Source: Pedobacter insulae
GTDB lineage: Bacteria > Bacteroidota > Bacteroidia > Sphingobacteriales > Sphingobacteriaceae
Direction: 5' to 3'
Assembly (NCBI RefSeq): GCF_900113525.1
Contig: NZ_FOPP01000004.1
Coordinates: forward strand, 186,001 to 250,000
Length of the DNA stretch: 64,000 bases
Under the pieces are notes generated by a model. The model made no database searches and was not told where the DNA came from. It was given only the letters and a program-made list of their open reading frames with translations. Positions 8,272 to 16,236 of the stretch are shown here, piece after piece. The position numbers were made by a program, and so were the translations under genes. Positions within the stretch are counted from its first letter, which is position 1, and each line of letters opens with the position of its first letter.

Positions 8272-9159
8272 TTAAATTGTGATCATTCCTCCTGTAACTG
8301 GAATTGTTGCTCCTGCTATGTATGCTGCTTCTTTAGCAGCAAGAAAAACAAAAACATGAGCAACTTCTACGGGCTGTCCGGGCCTTCCTATTGGGGTCGA
8401 CTTCCCGAATTCTTCGGGGTTAGGTACAGTAGCCGAAATTAAAGGGGTCCAAATTGATCCCGGTGCGACTGCATTTACTCTTATCCCTTTTCCCTTCATT
8501 AATAAAATTTGGTTCAAATTGGCGGTAAAGTTTTGGATTGCACTTTTAGAAGCAGCGTAAGGTAAAATGTCTGGCGAGGGACTATAGGCATTTACAGAGG
8601 TTGTGTTGATAATACTACCTCCAGGTTCCATGTGTTTTTCGGCAGCTTTACACAAATAAAACATAGCATGCATATTAGTATCGAAAGTTTGCTTCCACTC
8701 TGCTGCCGTAATATCGGCCGTTAGTCCTCTCGATCGCTGAAAGGCCGCATTATTAATTAAAATGTCTATACCGCCAAGGGCTTTCAAGGCTATTGAAATA
8801 ATCTTCTTACAATGTGCTTCACTTCGAATATCACCCTTTACCAGTACCGCTTTTCTACCTGCATCTTCAACATATTTAGCTGTTTTTTTGGCGTCTTCGA
8901 TCTCTTCATCACCCAAATAGCTAATCAACACATCTGCACCCTCTCTTGCAAATGCGATAGCTATTGCTTTTCCAATTCCAGAATCACCGCCCGTAATAAT
9001 TGCTCTTTTATCTTTCAATCGATTGTTGCCTGTGTATGAATCTTCACCGTGATTGGCAGGAGGATTTAATTTATCCTCTTTAGCGAGAGAATTCTCTTTT
9101 TGCTTGGGGTATGGGGGAACTGGATATTTGGTATGTGGGTTTGCTTTTTCAATCTTCAT
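8272..9159 (-). CDS. SDR-family oxidoreductase with long N-terminus (general-stress type)
   Basis: A 295-residue short-chain dehydrogenase. A ~50-residue hydrophilic, Pro-rich N-terminal extension precedes the Rossmann motif TGGDSGIG (from residue 56). The NNAA motif is at ~136-139, the catalytic Ser in NTTSVNAY and the YAASK pair gives Tyr201 and Lys205. This architecture matches the YhdF/YdaD-type general stress SDRs of Bacillus and their many Bacteroidota relatives; the substrate is unknown. It probably heads an operon with the DUF892 gene. Confidence 0.88.
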   Translation of the reverse strand: MKIEKANPHTKYPVPPYPKQKENSLAKEDKLNPPANHGEDSYTGNNRLKDKRAIITGGDSGIGKAIAIAFAREGADVLISYLGDEEIEDAKKTAKYVEDAGRKAVLVKGDIRSEAHCKKIISIALKALGGIDILINNAAFQRSRGLTADITAAEWKQTFDTNMHAMFYLCKAAEKHMEPGGSIINTTSVNAYSPSPDILPYAASKSAIQNFTANLNQILLMKGKGIRVNAVAPGSIWTPLISATVPNPEEFGKSTPIGRPGQPVEVAHVFVFLAAKEAAYIAGATIPVTGGMITI

Positions 9160-9229
9160 AGCAGTGGATGTTACCTAAAAGGAACACCTTTGCCAAAAAA
9201 AAGTTTTTAGAAGAAAAATTTTATAAAAA

Positions 9230-9256
9230 ATAAGGCTCGCAACTTGCGAGCCTTAT
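9230..9256 (-). terminator. intrinsic terminator of the tRNA unit
   Basis: The 12-base arms ATAAGGCTCGCA (9230-9241) and TGCGAGCCTTAT (9245-9256) are perfect complements around a 3-base loop. On the minus strand the hairpin is followed by a T-rich run. The hairpin begins at the terminal A of the tRNA CCA end, so the terminator abuts the tRNA. Confidence 0.85.
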
Positions 9257-9330
9257 GGTGTTCCCGACGAGATTCGAACTCATATCGATGGTACCGGAAA
9301 CCATAATTCTATCCATTGAACTACGGGAAC
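9256..9330 (-). tRNA. tRNA-Arg (anticodon CCG)
   Basis: Read on the minus strand: acceptor arms GTTCCCG and CGGGAAC pair fully; D arm GTTC/GAAT; anticodon stem ATGGT/ACCAT with the seven-base loop TTCCGGT, giving anticodon CCG after U33; a 4-base variable region; T arm ATGAG/CTCGT with loop TTCGAAT; discriminator A and an encoded CCA at 9256-9258. The body is 72 bases. It reads CGG codons. Confidence 0.95.
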
Positions 9331-9336
9331 ATTTTG

Positions 9337-9367
9337 CAAATATATAGAATGGCATCTATACCTACAA
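9337..9367 (-). promoter_or_regulatory. promoter of tRNA-Arg
   Basis: On the minus strand a -33 TTG (9367-9365) is followed after 20 bases by TATATTTG (9344-9337), a perfect TAnnTTTG. The tRNA 5' end is 6 bases downstream, so the primary transcript has almost no 5' leader. Confidence 0.65.
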
Positions 9368-9368
9368 C

Positions 9369-11150
9369 TTATAACTCCTTGGTCATCTCTTTTAGGAATG
9401 TTTTTTCTTCACTATTTAAAAACGGACTTAATTTTTCGAAGACTAAGCGATGATACGTGTTTAGCCAATTAATATGTGATGCTGCTAATAAATCAACTTT
9501 TACAATACTTGTATCAATCGGAGCTAAGGTTAAAGCTTCAAAGGCATAAAATTCATTAAACTCATTCGTTTGGTCTTCAACTGTGAGTACGAGATTTTCT
9601 ATTCTAATTCCATGTTTTCCAGGACGATAGATGCCCGGTTCTATAGAAGTTATCATTCCTAATTCCAGTGCAATTGGGGTTGGTCCGGCATTGATAACTT
9701 GTGGCCCCTCGTGTACATTTAGCAAATAACCAACACCATGCCCAGTTCCGTGTCCGAAATTAATTCCATGATCCCATAATGGCCTTCTCGTTATGGCATC
9801 AATTTGATAGCCACAGGTACCTTTAGGAAATCGAGTTTTACAACCTTCAATCATTGCTTTAAGTACTAAGGTGTAATCAGTTTTTTCTTCTTCGGTAGGA
9901 TTGCCCAATGGTATCACCCGCGTAATGTCCGTTGTTCCATAAAAATATTGACCGCCAGAATCTACTAAAAATAATCCTTCGGCCTTGATTTCAGAGTCAC
10001 TCTTAGAATTCGCGGCATAATGAGGTAGTGCTCCATGTGCTTTATAAGCCGAAATCGTATTAAAGCTTTCTCCAATAAAGCCCACTTCCGCAGCTCTAAA
10101 ACTCCGTAATTGTGCAGCTGCCGAAATTTCTGTCATTTTTATCTTGCCAGCATTTTCTTTAACCCACTTTAAGAAACGGGTGATCGCTATCCCATCTTTT
10201 CGCATAGCGATACGAGTATGTTCAATTTCCGTACTGTTCTTAAGCGCTTTTAAATGAGTAGAAGGGTTTGTTTCCTTTACAATTACTACTGAAGAAGGTA
10301 TGAGCTTATACAATGCTAAGCAGTTTCTTCTTGGGTCAATTAAAATGCTGCTTTCAGCAGGAATAAATTGCAGATCTTTTGCAATAAATTCATAGTTTAA
10401 TAAATTAACCCCACTTTGTGATAAGCTGGTTTTATCTTCTTCTGTTAACTTATCGCTTTGTATATATAATGTAGCTTGATTTTCGGCTATTAACGCAAAA
10501 CTCAACACAACCGGGTTATAATTTACGTCCTTGCCTCTTAAATTAAATATCCAGGCAATATCATCAAGAGAGGAAATAAGGTGATGTTGAACATGATATT
10601 GTTTCATCACTGCTCTTATCAGATTAAGTTTCTCTTTTGTAGATTGGCCTGTAAATTCTTCACTAATTAGAAAAGCCGGTTCAGTAGGTAAAGCAGGCCT
10701 GTCTTTCCAAATTGGCTGGAGGTAGTCTTTATGTTTATACTTTATTTTTTTTACGGTTAATTGCTTATGAAAGAGTTCGCTCAAGGTAATTGAAACTAAT
10801 TTCTCATCAAAACCAATAACCGCAGAGTCGGCTAAGTTTTCTCTTAACCAAGTAATGTATTCAGGAGTATGCTGAGCTTTTAGCTTTACCAGTTGATACC
10901 CACTGTCTTTCAACTGTTCTTCAGCCTGTTCAAAATATCTAAAATCAGCCCATAAACCGGCGAAATCTTGGGTAATAACTACCGTACTAACTGACCCTCT
11001 AAATCCTGTTGCAAAAGAAATACATTTGTAATGGTTGGGGAGGTATTCACTCATATGCGGATCAGCTGAGGGAATTACATAGGCATCTACGCCGTCTGTT
11101 TTCATTTGCTCCCGTATAGCACTTAGTTTTTCTTTAAAAGTCATCCACAA
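9369..11150 (-). CDS. pepP: Xaa-Pro aminopeptidase, M24B family
   Basis: A 593-residue cytoplasmic metallopeptidase removing an N-terminal residue next to proline. It has two creatinase-like N-terminal domains (FRGSVSTVVIT, LWADFRYFEQAE in the first) and the C-terminal pita-bread domain. The five dinuclear metal ligands are visible: Asp in LVDSGGQYFYGTTDITR (two Asp, about residues 396 and 407), His in GHGTGHGVGY (about 468), Glu in TSIEPGIY (about 500) and Glu in IRIENLV. Length fits the long eukaryotic/Bacteroidota-type aminopeptidase P. Monocistronic, downstream of the thioesterase gene. Confidence 0.93.
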   Translation of the reverse strand: MWMTFKEKLSAIREQMKTDGVDAYVIPSADPHMSEYLPNHYKCISFATGFRGSVSTVVITQDFAGLWADFRYFEQAEEQLKDSGYQLVKLKAQHTPEYITWLRENLADSAVIGFDEKLVSITLSELFHKQLTVKKIKYKHKDYLQPIWKDRPALPTEPAFLISEEFTGQSTKEKLNLIRAVMKQYHVQHHLISSLDDIAWIFNLRGKDVNYNPVVLSFALIAENQATLYIQSDKLTEEDKTSLSQSGVNLLNYEFIAKDLQFIPAESSILIDPRRNCLALYKLIPSSVVIVKETNPSTHLKALKNSTEIEHTRIAMRKDGIAITRFLKWVKENAGKIKMTEISAAAQLRSFRAAEVGFIGESFNTISAYKAHGALPHYAANSKSDSEIKAEGLFLVDSGGQYFYGTTDITRVIPLGNPTEEEKTDYTLVLKAMIEGCKTRFPKGTCGYQIDAITRRPLWDHGINFGHGTGHGVGYLLNVHEGPQVINAGPTPIALELGMITSIEPGIYRPGKHGIRIENLVLTVEDQTNEFNEFYAFEALTLAPIDTSIVKVDLLAASHINWLNTYHRLVFEKLSPFLNSEEKTFLKEMTKEL

Positions 11151-11223
11151 ATGTGGGAAAGAATTCGCTTTTAAAAAAATGTGAATCTAAGAAAATAGAT
11201 TCTACAATGCTGTACGTTTAGTC

Positions 11224-11643
11224 TTATATACTATAAGCCTTGATCATCTCTTCATTTACTTTGCAAGAGCGTTGTGTTTTTAAGTCGATCATCACGTAGT
11301 CAAAAACCCCATCTGAAGAAACTTTTCCAGTCGCTTTGTTTACAATCTCGAACTGTACGTTGCTTCCTTTTTCGTTCATCTCTAAAATTCCGGTTCTAAC
11401 AACCATAGTTTCTCCAATTTTTAGCGGTCTTTTAAAGCTGATTGTTACTTTAGCAACTACCCATCCGAAACCTTGTTCGGTAAATTGGGCCCAACTCATG
11501 CCATAGCATCTTTCCATTTGCTCATACCGCGCGGCGAGCACATAATCTAGATATTTACTGTTATGTACATGGTTAAACATATCTATATCGTCTGGACGAA
11601 CAGCTAACTCAGTTTCGAAAATGCTATATTGGTTTTGGATCAA
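11224..11643 (-). CDS. acyl-CoA thioesterase, 4HBT hotdog family
   Basis: A 139-residue hotdog-fold protein. The segment RPDDIDMFNHVHNSKYLDYV (start of the fold) carries the Asp/His-x-N active-site pattern of 4-hydroxybenzoyl-CoA thioesterase/YbgC-like enzymes; the following central helix and strands (KVTISFKRPLKIGETMVV, VQFEIVNKATGKVSSDG) fit the family. It likely hydrolyses acyl-CoA in the cytoplasm; chain-length preference cannot be read from sequence. Divergent from the ABC pair. Confidence 0.87.
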   Translation of the reverse strand: MIQNQYSIFETELAVRPDDIDMFNHVHNSKYLDYVLAARYEQMERCYGMSWAQFTEQGFGWVVAKVTISFKRPLKIGETMVVRTGILEMNEKGSNVQFEIVNKATGKVSSDGVFDYVMIDLKTQRSCKVNEEMIKAYSI

Positions 11644-11776
11644 AATGTTGTGTATTTGTAGACAAAAGTAGGAAACAATCTTTTAAATTGGAGTTTATTA
11701 GTGTGCTTAGTGCAAATTTTCTTACTTTGGTAGGATGGGGAGTTTAATATCAACGCAAATTAAGGAGAAATAATTA

Positions 11777-12061
11777 ATGAATATTCTTGCAGCGCTATGG
11801 GTTTTCTATAAAAAGCTTATTTTTCCCTCTTTCGCAATATCAGTTTTATTAGCACTCTTTTTTATTGATTCTAGTAAATTTCTATCGGGGGTCGGTATTG
11901 CCTATGTTTTCTTAACTCCATCTTTACATTTTCTCTTTTATGATTTAAGTCGACCTAAGGAGTATTATTTTTACCACAATCTTGGGCTTAGTAAAACTAC
12001 ATTGTATTTAAATTCAATACTTATAAGTTTAATTATAGGTATTATCTTATTACTTATATGA
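11777..12061 (+). CDS. small integral membrane protein paired with ABC ATPase
   Basis: A 94-residue protein with three predicted transmembrane segments (about residues 12-29, 35-53 and 75-94) and the loop DLSRPKEYYFYHNLGLSKTT between the second and third. The FYHNLGLSK pattern is like the conserved loop of Bacteroidota ABC-2-type small permeases. Its TGA stop overlaps the ATG of the next gene (ATGA), so the two are translationally coupled. It is short for a permease; it probably oligomerises or serves as a subunit of a small exporter (inference). Confidence 0.7.
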   Translation: MNILAALWVFYKKLIFPSFAISVLLALFFIDSSKFLSGVGIAYVFLTPSLHFLFYDLSRPKEYYFYHNLGLSKTTLYLNSILISLIIGIILLLI

Positions 12062-12729
12062 GTGGTTTGTATGTTGACAGCGTAAATAAAGAGTTTGGTT
12101 TAAATCAGATCTTAACTGATGTTTTTATCAGCTGTAAGATTGGAGAGGTTATTGGACTTTTGGGAAGAAATGGCGCTGGAAAGTCTACTTTGTTACAGAT
12201 TATTTTTGGCGCCTTAAAGGCAGGTCATAAATACGTTAAGGTAAATGATAAGTTAATTCATACCTTATTTGATAGTCGTGATTTAATACGATATTTGCCG
12301 CAAGACAGTTTTTTGCCAATACATGTAAGTGTTAAGACGATAATAGCCATTTATTGCACCTCCATCCAAGCTGCGCAACTACACGAACTCGCCTTTATTA
12401 AGCCATTTCTTTTTAAAAAGAGTAATGAACTTTCTGGTGGTGAAAAAAGGTTAATTGAAATATTTATCCTGCTCTATGGCAAGGCTAAGTTTGTGTTGCT
12501 TGATGAGCCATTCAATGGCTTGGCTCCGTTGCATATTGAGCTAGTAAAAGAAGGTATCAAAGCAGCAGCTGTTAATAAGGGCTTTATCATCACCGATCAT
12601 GATTATTGAAGTGTGTTAAATCTCTCAACATCAATTATATTGCTCCACAACGGAGCGACGAAAAAAATAGAAGACCCTCAAGAATTAATAGCTTTTGGGT
12701 ATTTGCCTGCAAATTTGCAAATTAGCTAA
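12058..12729 (+). pseudogene. ABC transporter ATP-binding protein with in-frame TGA at codon 184
   Basis: The first 183 codons encode a complete set of ABC motifs: Walker A GRNGAGKS at 36-43, Q-loop Gln82, signature LSGGE at 125-129, Walker B FVLLDEP ending at Asp149-Glu150, and the switch His181 in TDHDY. A TGA at 12607-12609 follows. The same frame then remains open for 39 codons to TAA at 12727-12729, encoding SVLNLSTSIILLHNGATKKI and ending with a GYLPAN motif, the expected ABC C-terminal strand and tail. A CGA-to-TGA change would convert DHDYR to DHDY-stop. The truncated product could still bind ATP; it may also be a true pseudogene, a readthrough site, or a sequencing error. Confidence 0.75.
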
Positions 12730-12744
12730 TATGTCGTATCTTTG
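12714..12744 (+). promoter_or_regulatory. promoter for rpsO
   Basis: A -33 TTTG at 12714-12717 and a perfect -7 TATCTTTG at 12737-12744 are 19 bases apart. Transcription would start near 12751, giving a ~37-base leader for rpsO. The -33 lies inside the tail of the ABC ATPase reading frame. Confidence 0.7.
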
Positions 12745-12787
12745 CGCTCAATTAATTAATTTATAAACACTTTAGTATCATTCAAGA

Positions 12788-13072
12788 ATGTATTTAAGTA
12801 AAGAAAAGAAAGCCGAAATCTTTAAAGCACACGGCGAAGTAGAAACCAATACTGGTTCTGCAGAAGGTCAAGTAGCGTTGTTTACATACCGTATAGCGCA
12901 CTTAACAGAACACTTAAAGAAAAATCGTAAGGATTTCTCTACGCAGTTGTCACTTCAAAAATTGGTAGGTAAACGTCGCGGTATTTTAGCTTACCTATAC
13001 AAAAAAGATATTGAGCGCTACCGTGCTATCATCAAAACATTACAGTTAAGAGATATCATTAAGTCAGTGTAA
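12788..13072 (+). CDS. rpsO: 30S ribosomal protein S15
   Basis: A 94-residue protein with the S15 fold: the GSAEGQVALFTYRIAHLTEH helix, the LVGKRRGILAYLYKKDIERY segment that binds 16S rRNA, and a short C-terminal helix. It is a few residues longer than the usual 89. It binds the central domain of 16S rRNA in the small subunit. It has its own promoter and terminator and lies upstream of pnp, the classical rpsO-pnp neighbourhood, although here a terminator separates them. Confidence 0.97.
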   Translation: MYLSKEKKAEIFKAHGEVETNTGSAEGQVALFTYRIAHLTEHLKKNRKDFSTQLSLQKLVGKRRGILAYLYKKDIERYRAIIKTLQLRDIIKSV

Positions 13073-13082
13073 TTTTATCATT

Positions 13083-13113
13083 AAAAGCCATCAGACTTGT
13101 TTGATGGCTTTTT
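13083..13113 (+). terminator. intrinsic terminator of rpsO
   Basis: The arms AAAAGCCATCA (13083-13093) and TGATGGCTTTT (about 13102-13112) form an 11-base stem with a short loop, followed by further T residues. It separates rpsO from pnp. Confidence 0.85.
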
Positions 13114-13188
13114 TAGTTGAATAATCGAAGAAAATATAAATAAACTCGGTCTGTTCGAAAGAGGAAAAACAGGCCACAACAATTTAAT

Positions 13189-15324
13189 ATGAATGTAATA
13201 AAAAAATCGTTCGATTTGGGCGATGGAAGAATTGTAGAAATTGAAACAGGTAAGTTAGCAAAACAAGCTGATGGTTCTGTTGTAGTTAAAATGGGCGATA
13301 CCATGTTGTTAGCAACAGTTGTATCCACAGTAGGTGCTAAACCAGGTACCGATTTTTTACCTTTATCGGTAGATTATCAAGAAAAATATGCGGCAGCTGG
13401 CCGTATTCCAGGCGGATTTTTACGTCGCGAAGCAAGATTATCTGACTATGAAGTATTAATCTCGCGTTTGGTTGATAGAGCTTTACGCCCTATGTTCCCT
13501 TCAGATTATCACGCTGATACACAAGTAATGATTTCATTAATCTCGGCTGATAAAAATATTATGCCAGATTGTTTAGCTGGTTTAGCAGCATCAGCAGCTT
13601 TATCAGTGTCCGATATTCCTTTCAATGGTCCAATTTCGGAAGTTCGCGTTGCGAAGATTGATGGGAAATTAGTAATCAATCCATTAGCTAGTGATTTGGA
13701 GCGAGCAACTTTAGAATTTATGGTTGCTGGTTCGGCAAATGACATAGGCATGGTTGAAGGTGAGTGTGATGAGATTCAAGAAGATGAAATGGTTGAGGCT
13801 TTAAAATTTGCGCATGACGCTATTAAAGTTCAGTGTGCTGTTCAGGTTGAATTAACGGAAGCTACTGGTAAAACCGTGAAACGTGAATACAGCCACGAGG
13901 ATCACGATGCTGATTTGAAAGCTAAAGTTTATGCAGATACTTATGATAAAGTTTATGCCGTAGCTAAGTCTGGCGCTAATAAAGACGAACGTAAAAAAGG
14001 CTTTACTGATATTATCAATGAGTTTTTTGAGGCGATGCCAGAAGATACCGAAGATTTAACTAAAGCAATGGCTAAGCATTATTACCATGATGTGCAGTAC
14101 GATGCAATTAGAAATCTTTTATTAGATGAAGGAATTCGTTTAGATGGTCGTAAAACAACTGAAATCCGTCCAATTTGGAGCGAAGTTGGTTACCTTCCAG
14201 CAGCCCACGGATCAGCGGTATTTACCCGTGGCGAAACTCAATCATTAACATCAGTTACTTTAGGTAGCAAAGATGATGAGCAGATGATTGATGGTGCTTT
14301 TATCAATGGTTATAACAAATTCTTGTTACATTATAATTTCCCAGGCTTCTCAACTGGAGAGGTAAGACCAAATAGAGGTGCTGGACGTAGAGAAATTGGG
14401 CACGGTGCTTTAGCACAACGTTCTTTGAAAAAAGTATTGCCACAAGGCGAGGAAAATCCATACACTATCCGTATCGTTTCTGACATCCTTGAATCAAATG
14501 GCTCGTCGTCTATGGCAACTGTTTGTGCAGGTACATTGGCGCTAATGGATGCAGGTATTAAAATCAAATCGCCTGTTTCTGGTATTGCGATGGGCTTAAT
14601 TACCGATGAGAAAACTGGTAAGTATGCTATTCTTTCTGATATTTTAGGCGATGAAGATCATTTAGGTGATATGGACTTTAAAGTTACAGGAACAGAAAAT
14701 GGAATTGTAGCTTGCCAGATGGATTTAAAGATCAATGGTTTATCATATGAAGTGTTAACTAAAGCTTTATTGCAAGCAAAAGAAGGCCGTTTACACATTT
14801 TAGGTGAGATGAAGAAAACGATTGCTTCACCAAATGAGGACTACAAACCACATGCACCACGTATTGTTTCCTTAAGTATTGATAAAGAATTTATCGGTGC
14901 GGTAATTGGCCCAGGTGGTAAAATTATTCAAGAAATGCAGCGCGAAACTGGCGCTTCGATCTCTATCGAAGAAGTTGGTAACAAAGGTATTGTTGAAATT
15001 TTTGCCGACAATAAAGCTGCAATTGATGCTGCTGTGGCACGCATTAATGCCATTGCTGCAAAACCAGAAATCGGTGCAGTTTACCAAGGTAAAGTAAAAT
15101 CAATAATGCCATTTGGTGCATTTGTAGAGATTATGCCAGGTAAAGATGGTTTATTGCATATTTCAGAAATTTCATGGGAGCGTTTAGAGACCATGGATGG
15201 AGTATTGAAAGAAGGCGATAAATTAGAAGTGAAATTATTGGATGTAGATAAGCAAGGTAAAATGAAACTTTCTCGTAAAGTTTTATTGCCAAGACCTGAG
15301 AAACCGACTGCTCCACAAGCATAA
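13189..15324 (+). CDS. pnp: polyribonucleotide nucleotidyltransferase (PNPase)
   Basis: A 711-residue phosphorolytic 3'-5' exoribonuclease of the RNA degradosome. It has two RNase PH-like domains (the first beginning [13 protein letters not shown], the second with the [13 protein letters not shown] segment around residue 315), the FTRGETQSL catalytic-core motif, a KH domain with [15 protein letters not shown] at ~569-583, and a C-terminal S1 domain ([20 protein letters not shown]) ending in a Pro-rich tail. Length is typical. The ATG at 13189 is the natural start. Terminated by the hairpin at 15342-15374. Confidence 0.98.
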   Translation: MNVIKKSFDLGDGRIVEIETGKLAKQADGSVVVKMGDTMLLATVVSTVGAKPGTDFLPLSVDYQEKYAAAGRIPGGFLRREARLSDYEVLISRLVDRALRPMFPSDYHADTQVMISLISADKNIMPDCLAGLAASAALSVSDIPFNGPISEVRVAKIDGKLVINPLASDLERATLEFMVAGSANDIGMVEGECDEIQEDEMVEALKFAHDAIKVQCAVQVELTEATGKTVKREYSHEDHDADLKAKVYADTYDKVYAVAKSGANKDERKKGFTDIINEFFEAMPEDTEDLTKAMAKHYYHDVQYDAIRNLLLDEGIRLDGRKTTEIRPIWSEVGYLPAAHGSAVFTRGETQSLTSVTLGSKDDEQMIDGAFINGYNKFLLHYNFPGFSTGEVRPNRGAGRREIGHGALAQRSLKKVLPQGEENPYTIRIVSDILESNGSSSMATVCAGTLALMDAGIKIKSPVSGIAMGLITDEKTGKYAILSDILGDEDHLGDMDFKVTGTENGIVACQMDLKINGLSYEVLTKALLQAKEGRLHILGEMKKTIASPNEDYKPHAPRIVSLSIDKEFIGAVIGPGGKIIQEMQRETGASISIEEVGNKGIVEIFADNKAAIDAAVARINAIAAKPEIGAVYQGKVKSIMPFGAFVEIMPGKDGLLHISEISWERLETMDGVLKEGDKLEVKLLDVDKQGKMKLSRKVLLPRPEKPTAPQA

Positions 15325-15341
15325 GGCAATTTTGTCAAATC

Positions 15342-15374
15342 TAACCCTCTCAGTTTCGCTGGGAGGGTTTTTGC
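15342..15374 (+). terminator. intrinsic terminator of pnp
   Basis: An 11-base stem AACCCTCTCAG / CTGGGAGGGTT (one G-U pair) with a 5-base TTTCG loop at about 15343-15369 is followed by a T-run. It is a standard strong terminator. Confidence 0.85.
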
Positions 15375-15402
15375 ATTTAGGGTAAGCTATACACACAAAA
15401 CT

Positions 15403-15418
15403 TTCGGGCTTTCGGGCT
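15403..15418 (+). repeat. tandem duplication of an 8-mer
   Basis: The octamer TTCGGGCT occurs twice head-to-tail (15403-15410 and 15411-15418). It lies between the pnp terminator and the larger inverted repeat. Probably a replication-slippage product; no function is evident. Confidence 0.6.
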
Positions 15419-15462
15419 AAAAACTGTCAGACTTCTTTTGTAACTTGCAATATCTCATTATT

Positions 15463-15533
15463 CGTCATTGCGAGGTACGAAGCAATCTCTTTTCTGCGCT
15501 AGCTTCAAGATTGCATCGTACCTCGCAATGACG
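15463..15533. repeat. REP-like long inverted repeat upstream of rpe
   Basis: The left arm at 15463-15488 (CGTCATTGCGAGGTACGAAG, then CAATCT) and the right arm at 15508-15533 are reverse complements at 25 of 26 positions, separated by 19 bases. The CGTCATTGCGAGG core is a well-known type of dispersed palindromic repeat in many bacterial genomes. It ends 24 bases before the rpe ATG. It could be a non-autonomous mobile palindrome or form a leader hairpin; only one copy is seen in this window. Confidence 0.8.
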
Positions 15534-15556
15534 TTAATCGTAAAAAAAGAAACTTT

Positions 15557-16228
15557 ATGAAACACTTCATCGCCCCATCGATTCTAGCAGCTGATTTTGG
15601 AAATTTACAACGAGATAGTGAGATGATCAATCAGAGTGAAGCAGACTGGTTTCATATTGATGTGATGGACGGGGTATTTGTGCCGAATATTTCTTTTGGT
15701 TTTCCGGTAATGAATGCCATAAAAAAACACGCTCAAAAACCGTTGGATGTGCATTTAATGATTGTTGATCCGGATAAGTACATTGAGGATTTTGCCAAGG
15801 CAGGAGCAGCGATTATCACTGTTCATTATGAAGCCTGTACCCATCTGCACCGGACAATACAATTAATTAAGGCATCGGGATGTAAGGCTGGAGTGGCATT
15901 AAATCCCCATACACCAGTAGCATTCTTAAAAGATATTTTGGCCGATCTTGACCTGGTACTGATCATGTCAGTGAATCCTGGTTTTGGGGGGCAAAAGTTT
16001 ATTCCCCAATCTTTACTTAAAATCGCCGAATTGAAACAAAATGCTTTACAGGTAAACCCAAGCTTAATTATTGAAGTAGATGGAGGCGTAAGTATTTTAA
16101 ATGCTGCGAGTTTGATTAGTGCCGGAGCAAATGCGCTTGTTGCAGGAAATGCCGTTTTCGCAGCTCCAGATCCTTTAGGGATGATAAAGGAACTTAAAAA
16201 CTTAACAATTGGTTCTCATCAAATTTAA
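15557..16228 (+). CDS. rpe: ribulose-phosphate 3-epimerase
   Basis: A 223-residue TIM-barrel enzyme interconverting ribulose-5-phosphate and xylulose-5-phosphate in the pentose phosphate pathway. The metal ligands and acid/base residues are seen in HIDVMDG (His33, Asp35), LDVHLMI (His ~66) and EVDGGV (Asp ~176); the phosphate loop VNPGFGGQ is present. Length is typical. The following TonB-dependent receptor gene begins 8 bases after its stop, so they may be co-transcribed, though no functional link is obvious. Confidence 0.97.
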   Translation: MKHFIAPSILAADFGNLQRDSEMINQSEADWFHIDVMDGVFVPNISFGFPVMNAIKKHAQKPLDVHLMIVDPDKYIEDFAKAGAAIITVHYEACTHLHRTIQLIKASGCKAGVALNPHTPVAFLKDILADLDLVLIMSVNPGFGGQKFIPQSLLKIAELKQNALQVNPSLIIEVDGGVSILNAASLISAGANALVAGNAVFAAPDPLGMIKELKNLTIGSHQI

Positions 16229-16236
16229 TTTACTGC

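Noticed and set aside
9256-9258. Treating the tRNA gene edge as a phage attachment site
   Set aside because: No integrase or duplicated tRNA end is nearby; the repeat at the edge is just the terminator.
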